Shown one piece after another: positions 45,041 to 56,026 of a stretch of 64,000 bases of DNA (the first letter of the stretch is position 1; every line of letters begins with the position of its first letter). The position numbers and the translations under genes are program-made. Below the pieces are notes generated by a model. That model worked only from the letters and a program-made list of their open reading frames with translations. It was not told the origin of the DNA and did not search any database. Origin of the DNA: Macrocybe gigantea (lineage: Eukaryota > Basidiomycota > Agaricomycetes > Agaricales > Callistosporiaceae); NCBI GenBank assembly GCA_011319805.1, contig SJRY01000252.1, forward strand, positions 248,001-312,000. Direction: 5' to 3'.

Positions 45041-45884
45041 ATGAGGCACGCTTTCAAGGCAGCGATTTCCCTTCTGGTCTCGCTCGTTTGTGTGTCCAAC
45101 GCGCAATCCCAGGCTCCTGCCTGGAGCCAATGTGGTGGCCAAGGATGGTACGTGTCGGTTCTTCTCTACTCCCTTCAGCGGCATTCATACTGGCAACATC
45201 GCAGGACTGGACCGACCACATGTGTGTCAGGTTACAGCTGTGTTTACAGTAATCCATGCACGTCATACAGACAAAAACGTTACCTTCCTTCACTGATATC
45301 CTTCTTTTCAGATTACTCACAATGCCTCCCTGGATCGGCTTCTAGCAGCACTATGACCGTAACCACGACGACGAGCCATCCTACGACGAGCCAGCCTACG
45401 ACGACAACCTCCACCGGCCCCGCTCCCTCAGGTTCACAGATCAGAACTGTGCAAGACCCCGTGTATCATTTCTATCTCCAGAGCAACGGTACGCCCACTT
45501 GATTTGATGCGGGAAACAATTTTCCGAACAGAGCTGTTCTGCAAAGGCGGGGTTCCTGTCCTGGGGCCTGAATCCTCATCTGGATGGTTTACCATCAGCG
45601 GCAGCATATCGCTCAACAACGCGAATGGTACGAAGCAATATCTGAACGTCAACAATAGCGGCACTGCATCCTATAAAGCACTTACACTGGGCTCGACTGC
45701 GGGCACGACCAACTGGGGCTTGGAAGGTGATACAATCATCATCACGAACCCAAGGCAGCTCAATTTCCTTGCATGCGGGTCGACGAACTCATCATTATAT
45801 GATGTATACCTGCAGCAGGGGAACGACACGCCACCAGGCAAGAGCTGTACCATGGTCACGCTCCACCTGCCTTGTCTGTGTTGA
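45041..45884 (+). CDS. secreted CBM1 protein with an uncharacterised C-terminal domain
   Basis: Secreted cellulose-binding protein. Starts MRHAFKAAISLLVSLVCVSNA (signal peptide) at 45041. A family 1 cellulose-binding module follows directly (APAWSQCGGQGW, TGPTTCVSGYSCVYN, YSQCLPGSA); introns after GGQGW and inside CVYN interrupt it. A Thr/Ser/Pro linker (TTTTSHPTTSQPTTTTS) leads to a domain of about 130 residues (DPVYHFYLQSNGGVPVLG, SGWFTISGSISLNN and NFLACGSTNSSLYDVYLQ). This is beta-rich with repeated short motifs and could be a trefoil or another binding domain; I do not recognise a catalytic site. Ends LHLPCLC with TGA at 45882-45884. Possibly an auxiliary protein in plant cell-wall degradation. 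Confidence 0.85.
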
Positions 45885-46215
45885 TACTTGGTTACGGTGT
45901 GGACTTGTAATTTGAGTGTTTTGTCTCAAACAATCTCGTCGTGCGAAGTCTGTTTCCATGAAGTGAGAGAGCCCAAAGAATCGAATAAATACACAAAGCA
46001 GAGCACAGAAGTGTTGACATGATAGATCTACTTGATGAATGTTATAAATATCCAACCAGTGGTATGTAATGGGAAAAAGCGATAAAGCATCTGATTGTCG
46101 GTCCATGATCCATGCGCAAATCGCTGTTTGCAGTAAGCGGCTTTTGTAAGCGACGAGAATAACATATGAACAGGATATACAGGGGCGTGCAGGCAGGGTG
46201 GGGTTATTGACGGCA
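45885..46215. other. intergenic region, tail-to-tail
   Basis: 331 bp between the stops of the CBM1 gene and the KRE6-like gene. Probably two 3' UTRs; nothing else is visible. Confidence 0.4.
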
Positions 46216-48817
46216 TCAGCATTGGTCAATCAATTTGTTCTTCGGCCAGACTTGATGATAGTCATCGACCCAGGTGGTCAGGTTCGGTTCGTGTAGGCTT
46301 CGATATATCTGACATTCTGACATTAACATGACTTCAACGCAGCATTGCATCGAGGTGACGTACGTGTTAATATACCCCTCAGTGGGGAAGTCTGGAGGAT
46401 CGCAGCCAATGTTAAGAGCATTTTTCGGCTGATAAACCCGGATATAGTCGACGCTCATATGCGTAGGAAATTGCAGATGCTCAAAGTCGATGTCACCAAA
46501 GTTCTGCGAAATTCCAAGGTTGACGATCAGATACTGGGCATCATCAGCTATCGACTGGAAATGATGCTATGATTTCATGCTTAAACGCACCATAGGCTCT
46601 TGGGGCACTGGTCGGGCAGATATTTTCACAGCATCGTCCACACCAACACCGGGCGCTTTGAGCGTCCAAGCCATCTTATTATCGGCTACCCATGTGATGT
46701 ACTAGCAAGACAGGGATACGGTCAGCATCCGCGTTGCAAATGCATTTGCAATAAAGAATCTTACGCCGGTGTCGAAGCCTTTTGACAATTGAAGAAATCA
46801 AACTCGTTATGAGAATTTAGTTTGTCAGGAATCTTGATCTTACCAGGTTTGTACTGTTTAATGAGCCTGAGCAATGTCAATAGAAATGAGCCGTGGATAG
46901 GACTCGCCTCGAAACCGTACACTGAGTAGCAGCCACCGGATAGTTCGTAGCAGCTTTGGTTCGTGTTAGTAACGACAGAGGTCGCTTGCTGCGTGACACC
47001 TCCAACATAGGTATTCAACGAAGATATCTCTGGATTCTGCAGAATAAAGTTATCGGAAGTATTCTTCCAGTAATAGCTTTCATCGAATGGCTAGACGTAG
47101 GTAGATCCCTGAGCATATATCGGATGAATAGCATGAAAATAGTTGTTACATACCGCCCATTGTGCAGATTGGGAGACACGACCAATTAGGGTGTTTTCGT
47201 CAACCTTGGAAGAGGTCGGGGGTCAACGATGATGAGCGGCAGGTTTATGGATTACCTGAGCTTCAAAAACATCTATCTCGGGGGCTGCTCTTCCAACGAA
47301 CGAGCCATCTGAATGCATGGGCCCGGGATGGCTTTCACTAGCGCATGTGCAACGTGATAGACGCTGCCCTGGTAGGAACGATAAAGCTCCACCGTTGTGG
47401 GCGTCGCCGTTAATAGTCGCGGCCACTGGTTGGTTGTTAATGGTCTGGTTGGGAGCAGTTCCGACGTCACAGGCATCGTAAGTATATGGCCACTTGCGAT
47501 TGAACTCGTCCGTCAATATTTCCTTAGACGTTCAGTTGGGCGGTAGTGACACACCAAGCCTTCCAAGGATGCGCCATAGCCAGCACGCCCTAAATTGCCC
47601 ATTGTCCATATTGCGGGCCACAGTCCGAAAACGGTGGATGCACCAGGGAGTTGTACCGAAGCCTCGATGTAACCTCCCGTGAAGCAAAACTTGTTCCTGC
47701 ACAAATTGAACTGAGTTGCCGCAGGGTATGATCAACCCATCAAAGCCAAGACGAACCACGTTGACATCATTCCTAGCATGCAATGCGTTTTAATTGTAGT
47801 GAGGATGAATGAACCGTCCGACTTGCCTCCTTCATAATTGAGACCATGTGTTTGCTTGCGATCAAGAGTGATGACCAATGAACCGCCCTTCGTGGTGATT
47901 GCCTCCGGGTCATACCACTCCAGATTGTTCGTTGCCTACAAATGCGATTATCCATCATACATACCTATGTCGGCAAGGGACAGAGTACATACCCAATAAT
48001 GAAGATCAACGGCTTCCCAGTAGGGGTCATCTCCAGGATAGAATGTTCGCCCATCCGTGTTAAACTCGTCAGAAAAAATCAACTGATACTCTTGAGAAGG
48101 GTCGTTCAAGCCGGGCTTGATATATGCGCTCTGAGGAGTGTCCAAGTCTATGAGGCCCCAGTTACCGTTCATAGCTGGTATCTGAGATGTTGCGACGGAC
48201 GTCAAAGATGGGTCTTGACCTCGAACAGATGAAAAGCTTGTTCTTGCCTGACCGCTTCCATTAATTCCTCCGAGGTTAAAGCCTCCTTGTGTCGACAGTG
48301 GTGATCTTGTGAAATATGTAATGAGAGGGTAACCGACGCTGTCCAAATGGGATGAGTGTAGTCATGAGTGTTAGGTAGGAGTGGCTCACAATAACACTAA
48401 TAGCCCTGCGATGAGGAGCAGCAAGCAGAAAATATTTGTGAAGCCGCGGCACGACACCCCACGTCCGTTTGCAGATTTGCCATGCTCGGGGCGATGGAGC
48501 TCGTCGTCTGGCTCTACAAGGTTCAGCGAAAGATCCGTCCCCCACTCTTGTGGGTTCGGAGAGAAGGAGAACTGGACGTGTTTCGTCGTGAATATGGACA
48601 GAGCCAGATCCGGAGGACGCAGGACGGACCTTAGAAGAGATTTCGCCAGTCCCCTGAAAGCTTAGCTCGCTGGACCGAGAGTATAGGGAAGGATAGGGCG
48701 TCTCTGAGTTTGCGGACTGCAAAACGAGTGTGAGGGATAAGAAAGGCGGGGGAGGGGACTTCATATCGTGCTGTTTACCAGATGTGACCAGGCCTTTTTT
48801 CTCCATAAGCCCGCCAT
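46216..48817 (-). CDS. kre6: KRE6/SKN1-like beta-1,6-glucan synthesis protein (GH16), frameshifted
   Basis: Type II membrane protein with a luminal GH16 domain, required for beta-1,6-glucan of the cell wall. Starts MAGLWRKKAWSHL at 48817; introns lead to EWGTDLSLNLVEPDDELH and one membrane segment (CLLLLIAGLLVLF, near 48420). The luminal domain includes IFSDEFNTDGRTFYPGDDP, LEWYDPEAITTK, YIEASVQLPG, LWPAIWTMGNLGRAGYG and the catalytic APEIDVFEAQ (E-x-D-x-x-E, coded near 47270). Later come YITWVADNKMAWT and HMSVDYIRVYQPK. The intron after VYGFE has a GC donor (GAGGCGAGTCC, near 46909). At 46286-46287 one C (minus strand) must be added to join YIEAYTN to PNLTTWVDDY; the end is KNKLIDQC. About ten introns. 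Confidence 0.9.
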
Positions 48818-49623
48818 GAACGAGGACGACGTGCTGATAAATGAAAGCCAGATGGAAGGATGAGTGTTACGTGCGCAGCAAACACACGGTCCCTCGAAAA
48901 AAAAAATGAACGTTTCTATCTATAGCAGGCGGTTGGTGGAGCACTCCGGGCAACCATCGCATGCTCCGTTACATCATTCGTTGCTCCAATTTCCTGATGC
49001 ACTGACGATATCTATGACCAACAGGCATGACTTGGCATCGCTTGGAAATCAACTAAGAATTATGGCCAGTTCACCGACTGAATTGCGGATATCGTCGCTC
49101 TTCGGTGTTGTGTAAAATCTATCGTTGCGAGGGTCGGAGAGAATGGAATGACGATTTATCCCCAAAAAATAATCGATCGGTGCCAGGAAATATTTACAGC
49201 CGTTGTGAGATGTCGCCGTGAGAACTCGTGAGAATCACTGGCTGTTTATTGTTATTTCTATTAAAACAAGACTGGAGCGATATCGTGGCACTCGTGGTGC
49301 TACAAATAGCAGTCTGGTTCACAGCGGATTCTATGTAAAAGAAAACAAGGACCAATTACGCATCTTGCAAACATTTGTTAGCAAAAAGAAATAATAATAC
49401 ATAGCAATCTACAAACCTAATCTACAAGTGGGAAATGGAAATGTGTAGACAGGCACAAGGTGGCGACGAGATGCTCATCGGGACATGCCCTTAATTACAT
49501 GAAACTGAAGGTGAAGCGATGACTACGCGACCTTCAGCGCTCAAATTTGATTCCCCCGTGCCCGAAATAGATCCTAGCTTTTGAACATGCCAACGCATGC
49601 CCAGTGCTCACCATCGACTGTTG
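48818..49623. other. intergenic region between KRE6-like and GTPBP1-like genes
   Basis: 806 bp upstream of the KRE6-like start and downstream of the GTPBP1-like stop, both on the minus strand. It contains an A10 tract at 48897-48906 and AT-rich stretches near 49380. No gene, repeat or RNA is recognisable. Confidence 0.4.
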
Positions 49624-52341
49624 TTATAATAAACGCGTTATTACACCCAAACCCTGCACCAAAATTAATGACATCCATAAGCCATTCGATACGAACAAAA
49701 ACAGACGAACCTTGGTCTTTCCCTCCCTGAAGAGCAGCTTCATGCCCTTCTTCACAAACTCTGGTTGCGATATGAATTCAAACTGCACAGTCGCGCGGTC
49801 GCCGGTTCGGAGAACGCCTTGAGGATGGTCCATGCCGATTATACGGACGGTCTGTCGCACTGCCTGTGGACAATCACAGATCAGGAGATGGCGGGTTTGG
49901 AGGATTCAAAAGACGAAGACATACTCCGCAGTGCAGCATGGCCTGACAGATGGGACGGTTTCAATCAGAACAAGCCCAAAAGGCGCGTTACGTGGGTGCG
50001 TACCTGATAGTTCTTCTGAAGTGTCGTGTTGTGACTGCGGTGATGGATGAACATCGACATGGTGACAAGCTGCAACAACGAACGCACTAAAGGATGAGAA
50101 CCTGACCCTCAAACTGGCGGACAGCTGGAATAAAGAGATCTCGTTTTAGCACGCCCCAAACGTATGCCGCACAAAAAGCACCGTTACCTCGTGGAGGAGT
50201 GTCCGATTTGTGGACGATCACCATGCCTTTGCGCACTGCAGCTCGCCGCACGCGCTTCAATGCCAGTGAGACGCATTGACCTGCGCCTGCCGCCGTGATG
50301 TCCGCCCTTGGAGCCCGTCAATTCATGAAGGCGCCAACGCATGCTGCGTAAGCATTGACTCACCTCTTCCTCTGCATGCTTCTGATCACAGTGCTCTGGT
50401 AATTTCCGTTGGCATCTGGCCCAAATAACACCGTGTCGCCCGTCTTTACAACCCCGGAATTGACGATGCCATTGACGACTGTGCCAACATAAGGCACCGA
50501 CCAAACGTCTGTTATAGAAAACTCGAGACATGTTCATAAAGCGGAAAATAATGATTCCTGGGCGTCTTCCTACCTCCAGCGGTTGATCTATGGCAAATTT
50601 GTCGCTGTCCGTTTCGCTGGACGGCAAAAGGTTCAAGAACGCGCGAATCTGTGGAAAACGCCATGCAGTTAGACGGCCACCTATCATAATTGAGATGCTC
50701 TCACGAGGTTCAGTCCCTCGCCGGTAACATTAGATATCTGAAATATTGGGCACAGTCTAGGGATCCATAAGCACCGAGAATGAGGGCAAGGCAAGGCAAC
50801 AAATGTACCTTTCTGAAGCGAAACGAGGGGCAAGCTCTATCGCGGTTTCTATAGATTTTACAAAAACTGGAGTTTTCCTGGAAGGCTTTCAGAAGCCGAA
50901 CAGTATTGTATGAAACAATTTACCTGCAACCGGGACTCTTCAATATTTTGACGACCTGATTTACCGTTTCTACCATTTTATTATACGGCGTCATATCTAT
51001 CTGGAAAAGGTGCTTCTTTCACTAACGTGCCCAACTGGCAAGGACGCATACTACCTTACCTTAGTTATACATACCACAACTGGTACACCCAATGCAAGGG
51101 CGATAGCAAGGTGCTCCTTGGACATTCCAATTAATCCAGCGTTCGCTCCCACCATTAGAATAACGCAAGAAGGGGCGCCAGATGTCAAGCCATATAATGT
51201 AGTTTTAAGATATCGCTCGTGCCCAGCAAGATCTAATGATCAATAAGAAGATGATGGTGTGATGCAATCTGGGGTTACAAGCCTATGAATGATACGATTT
51301 TGGCGGCCTGCCGAGATATCTGATCCCAACCTAGCTTCTCTCGACGTATTACATCGGGGTCTGTGGAATGGGCCGTATTCGGAAGGATTGGTGCACCGGA
51401 AGGATCGAAGCCTAGAATCTGCGACCACGAATAAGGCCACCACTTCCAAGTCACCCGAAAATATTTCTCACCTCCATACCCACGCTGGACGTCCGTCCTG
51501 TCTCCAATTCGTGTTTGTGGCGGAACAGACCTATGCGCGCACGACCCCTTCCGTCGTCGAGGGCACCTGTGTCGAGTCATTATGTCTTTAACGCATCAGC
51601 AAATTACACATTGCGCACCACGTGTCAGAACACCCAATGTTGTCGACTTGCCACTGTCGACGTTCCCGACAACTGCACAACGGACCTCTGGTGCTAGCGA
51701 GACATCTGGTGGAGGTAACCGGAAGAGCAGGGACACTCGTGGGTGCGTGCCTTTGCTTTCGAAGAGCACACAGGCCTAAGGCAGACGATTGAGCGAAACC
51801 CTACCGACGAAGGCCCGCTCCACTGACCTTGCCGCCGACTTCCTCCACAAGTTTGGAGATCTCATGCTTCAGACAGTCCACATCTGCCTCCGTACGCTCA
51901 GTGCCTATCCACCCATCTGCGTCGTCTATCAATTCGCCTCCAAATAACTTGGCGAGCGGGGGCTGCGGTCCTATGCGGAAAACATATTCACCACAATTAC
52001 GGGTGAGAAGCTCGGCTATTGAATCGCGGGCTTTGTCGCGGTCAGTTGGGACCTTGGAGAGGATGTTGGCCTGAAGAGAATACATGACGCTATGATTAGT
52101 GGCTTAAATAGCTCGTCGACGAACATACTAGGATGGATTCTTCCGCTTCGTAGAGGTCCGATTGAACATCAAGTGCAGACGCCGTTGGTGACGTGATTTC
52201 CTTGCCTTTGCCCTTTGAAATCGCGGCCGAGCTCTTTCTCTCTTTCTGCACAGGAACTACGGTGGCCTGGGCGCGCTGTTTCGCGACCTCTCGATGGTGA
52301 ATCTCCTCAATTTCCGTTTGGAATGTCCGCAAGGTGGTCAT
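49624..52341 (-). CDS. GTPBP1/GTPBP2-like translational GTPase
   Basis: GTPase related to the elongation factor 1A/eRF3 class; animal GTPBP1 and GTPBP2 act in ribosome rescue and mRNA surveillance. Starts [18 protein letters not shown] at 52341. An N-terminal charged region is followed by [14 protein letters not shown]. GTPase motifs are G1 GNVDSGKST (near 51650), [15 protein letters not shown]3 DLAGHERY (near 51230) and G4 TKID across an intron near 51060. Further domains show [48 protein letters not shown] and [19 protein letters not shown]. The last exon codes GLGVITRLL and ends TAA at 49624-49626. At least ten introns, several with weak donors. No correction of frame was needed. Confidence 0.9.
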
Positions 52342-53449
52342 GATAAGTTACTGGGAAAAGGTGATGGAAGAAGCAATAAATATATAGTACAGCTGCTCGA
52401 CGAGTCAGCGTACGTCAATGCCTCAGTCTGGAATGACTCCTAATATGACTGTAGGGTACTTATGCTGTGTTTGGTTTTGAAGCAGCCGGCAAATGGCGAT
52501 TGGCAGCAACCTCTATGAACAGTCCCGAATTAAGTCAGTGAGCCGCGCGTATTCCTCATCTCTGCAAGACCGTTGAACGGACATAACCACGATGAAGCGA
52601 AGGTCTACTGTCCGTGGTCACAATGTGCAAATGACTCGCGATGTGCAAAATGCAAATTTCTCCACAGCCGCTGGTGCTCTCCTCCATAGAAAATTCAAGT
52701 AGCTGGATAAGGTATATCTCAATAAAGTTATAGCTTTAGTTCATTAAAATCCCTCGTGGTTTTGAAATGCGAGGTGAAAGAATGCAAAATCTGATGTTTG
52801 GCCATCCATCAAATGCCTCGGAGAAATGGGTATCAAATGAAACCTCACCAAACGTCATTCTAGTATCAGTATATACATCAATTACTTCATTTCTCTAAAT
52901 TCTCCGAGGGGGGGAACCTTGTGCAATGCCTCGAAACTGCATGATATACGTTGAAGAGTGACATGAGCGTGATGCTTTGGATGTCAGTTGAGGCTCTGCA
53001 GGCCAGTTCAATCTCATTCAAAATTCCGCAACACAGCTGAGTATAAAATTGGCACATGGTGAATTTTTTGGCCTCCCACCTCGGTCAGTGCCCGAGAGCT
53101 TCTCCACCCAACGAATCCCGTTCATACTTTTTTACCGCACTTATAAGATGTTTTTGTACAAGATTACAAAGTATTAGGGTAACAAGTGAAGTTGAAAAAT
53201 TCATAAAAATCGGAGAGTAAAAATTTTGCAATTCCCGGCAACGCACAGTAATAGCCAAACAGATGACCGGGATGTGCGGCTGATGGCTTGCCGAACAGCC
53301 AACCTTATTGGGTTCGGTTGTGCACGTGGTGTTGAGAACTCTTGAGATTGTTCAATAAAGTTGGTAGTTCGACCTTCTGCCACTTTTCCAATATCAGGCG
53401 AATACGCTGACAACGCGTAGAAGAATAGGCAGCTCAATCTCTCGCTGCA
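52342..53449. promoter_or_regulatory. 1.1-kb divergent intergenic region
   Basis: Between the divergent starts of the GTPBP1-like gene and the HPD-motif orphan. AT-rich with short A and T tracts. A 10-bp inverted pair (CCTCGGAGAA near 52816 and TTCTCCGAGG near 52902) lacks target duplications and is too weak to call a transposon. No gene or RNA is recognisable. Confidence 0.4.
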
Positions 53450-55569
53450 ATGACCCAGGAGCAAGCGACATTCGAGGCTGCCGCGGCCCAACGCGTCATC
53501 AAGATTAGCGGCTGCATACCCGGAATGCTCGACTCGACCCAAGTTCAACGACTGTGTCGACTGCCAAAGTCCAAGCTGGCTTTCGCGTCATTCGATCCGC
53601 ACACTGCGTCCGTGCAAATTGAAGTTCCGGACATCCGCAAGCTTTCGCTGAACCAGGAACTGTTTCGTCCTAAACGCATCGTAATTGAGACCGCGCCATC
53701 GGGCGAGAGTTTCTGGAGGTTCGTGCCGAACGCGCGGAAGGAGGAAGGCGTGACGGATGAGGGCAGATGGCCGAGGGTGATCAAGATTTGTGGGTACGGT
53801 ATCATGTCCTTGCTTCGCCGCATGACCAGCGTCCCTTGACCGTGCCTTTTTAGACAGTACGTCGAATGCACACAAGATCAGTGGGATATCTACAAGCTTG
53901 ACCCGCTTTACGATTGCTACGTGCGGAATTACCCAGGTCTCACTGAAATTACGCGTACAACGCCAAAATCGACTTCTTCTGAAGCAACAGGCGCGAAACG
54001 ACGCATTCTATCACCTTCTCCAGCCAGTCCGAATGGCTCATCACAACCGCGGAAGAAAATGTTCCAGCATTTTTCGCGCAGCGAGAGCGACGAGGAGAGT
54101 GAAGTAGAGGACATGATCATCGACGATTCACAAAAGCCCAATTCAGCGAATTACCATGACCTCATGAAGAAACGTAGAGAACATGCGCACAAAGTTAGAC
54201 AGGAGCGACGCGAAAAGTTAACGCGTCGTATGGACAAGTTATCCCAAGAAAATCAGGGCGGCGCCGTATTTGACTTTCCATCTATGATAGACGGAGATTC
54301 CAAAACATCCCCTCCTGGAAATGCAGAGAAGCGGAAAGGTATGTGCAATCTCTAGCTTCGCGCTCGATATGTTTATTGAGCCATCCATTCAGCCCATACC
54401 ATGTACGCATCGCTGAAAACACTAGACAACCCAGACTACGATGGTCTAGTAGAAGACAAGCGTAATGGCCCTCAATATGTCAATGGAAATGGCGAAAATG
54501 AGCACAAACGAGCGAGGGTCGTGAATCCCTTTTATGCGAGGCGCGTACTTGGGACGAAGCGTTTGCAGCGCGAAAAGCGCAAAAGGGAGAGACAAGAAAT
54601 GGAGATGCGGGCACGAAGAGCAGAAAAAGAAAGGATCGCAATATATGAACTATACCCTGACATTCCCGAAGTCGACATTCCCGATGGTGCGATAATATTC
54701 AATGCCCATATTTTTCATTCAACCAAGTTTTCGCCCAGCAATGACAGACGATGAAGACAAACCGAACACTCGGACATTCAACAATGCGGATGGCAATCAC
54801 TCGTCGGCCGACGACAACGAAGAAACCGTAAGGCAGGCGGCGATTGAAGAATCACGACGAAAGCTCGCCGAGCTTGAGAAGGACCGGCCCCTCTGGGAGG
54901 AGGCTGCCAAGAGGAGAAGAGAGCGGGAACAAGCCGAGGAAGAAACTTTGCGCAAGAGAAAAGAAGAAAAGGCGCGCACTGCTGCTGCTCAAGAAGAAGC
55001 GGTGCGTCAAGCATGCCGAGCCAAGGAACTAGAGGAAGCTCGCCGGAGAGAAGAAGCCGAAAGGGCGCGCAGGGAGCATGTTGCTAGACGCGAATGCGAA
55101 AAACGTATGCGTAATGAGCGCTGGTCACACGGTCGTTGGTCGCCGAGCAGAGCTGTGGAAAAATACAAGACCTTGTGCGAATGCTTCGATGCTGCCAAAT
55201 TCTCCATGTCCGATCCTCTGGATCCTGATGATGTCCCCTGGCCCATCCTGCATTCGCCGGCAACCTTCACTTTGGAAGATGTCAGTTGGGCTTCCGTGGA
55301 GGAATTCTTCCGCCACTGTCAAATGTCGATGCGCACACAGGATTTCAGAATTTTCGTGGAAAGGAGCCACCGCCGATTTCATCCCGACCGTTGGAGGAGT
55401 CGATCACTCTTGAAAACGGTCGCAGATGAAACATTGAGGAATTGTATGGATGTTGGTGCGTCTGTGGTTTCATTTAAGATGTTGGGTATGATCTAATTGC
55501 TTGGTAGCCGCTAATACCGTTGCACAAGCAATAACCCCACTATGGCAAGAAGTTACCGGGAGAACATGA
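53450..55569 (+). CDS. coiled-coil protein with C-terminal J-domain-like HPD motif
   Basis: Function not known. Starts MTQEQATFEAAAAQRVIK at 53450; the first part (KISGCIPGMLDSTQ, RVIKICGQYVECTQDQWDIYKL) is folded-looking. It is followed by disordered, highly charged sequence, then a long Arg/Glu/Lys/Ala helix (about 54830-55120). The C-terminus contains RRFHPDRWRSRSLLKTV, where HPD is the J-domain tripeptide that stimulates Hsp70, followed by VAANTVAQAITPLWQEV. Introns: near 53796, 54341, one with donor GTGCGATA near 54684, and one after MDV near 55456; phases agree. Stop TGA at 55567-55569. A partner role for an Hsp70 is an inference from the HPD motif; the helix order of a full J domain is not evident. 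Confidence 0.8.
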
Positions 55570-56026
55570 TTTTACTTTCTTTCTATCTGCAGAAGTTTAC
55601 GATGTTCCCTTGTGGACGAGCGGAACCATTTTGACCAAGGATTGTAGTAATATAATCATCATGCTAGCATACTAGAGGACGGATAATACATATGTATGTA
55701 CTGTGCAACCAGACCAACGCCTTTGTTTATGATCATCTTGGAGAAAGAGCTGATTTTGAAGTCACGCCCCTATTGTCACAGCGCTTAGTGGAACAGTTCT
55801 GTTGAGGCAGTGCGGGAGAGGTACAGTTCATATCTAGCAGGTCTACTGCTTCCACCAAGCACCGCCTCCCCTCCGTCAAAGGAAGCGGCTGCCGTCGTTC
55901 CTTCTTTCCTCGTCTACCCCAACTACTCAGCCGCCGTGAGACAACCTCTTCATTCATTTTGCGGAGAAAAGGAGGAAGCAGAATACAACATTACCCATAT
56001 AATCGTGGACCGGGGAGTCCATTACC
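55570..56026. other. intergenic region upstream of the RING gene
   Basis: 457 bp between two + strand genes. It should hold the 3' UTR of the HPD-motif gene and the promoter of the RING gene. Nothing else is visible. Confidence 0.4.

Noticed and set aside
52816..52911. 10-bp inverted pair that might mark a second MITE
   Set aside because: Short, imperfect surroundings and no flanking target duplication.
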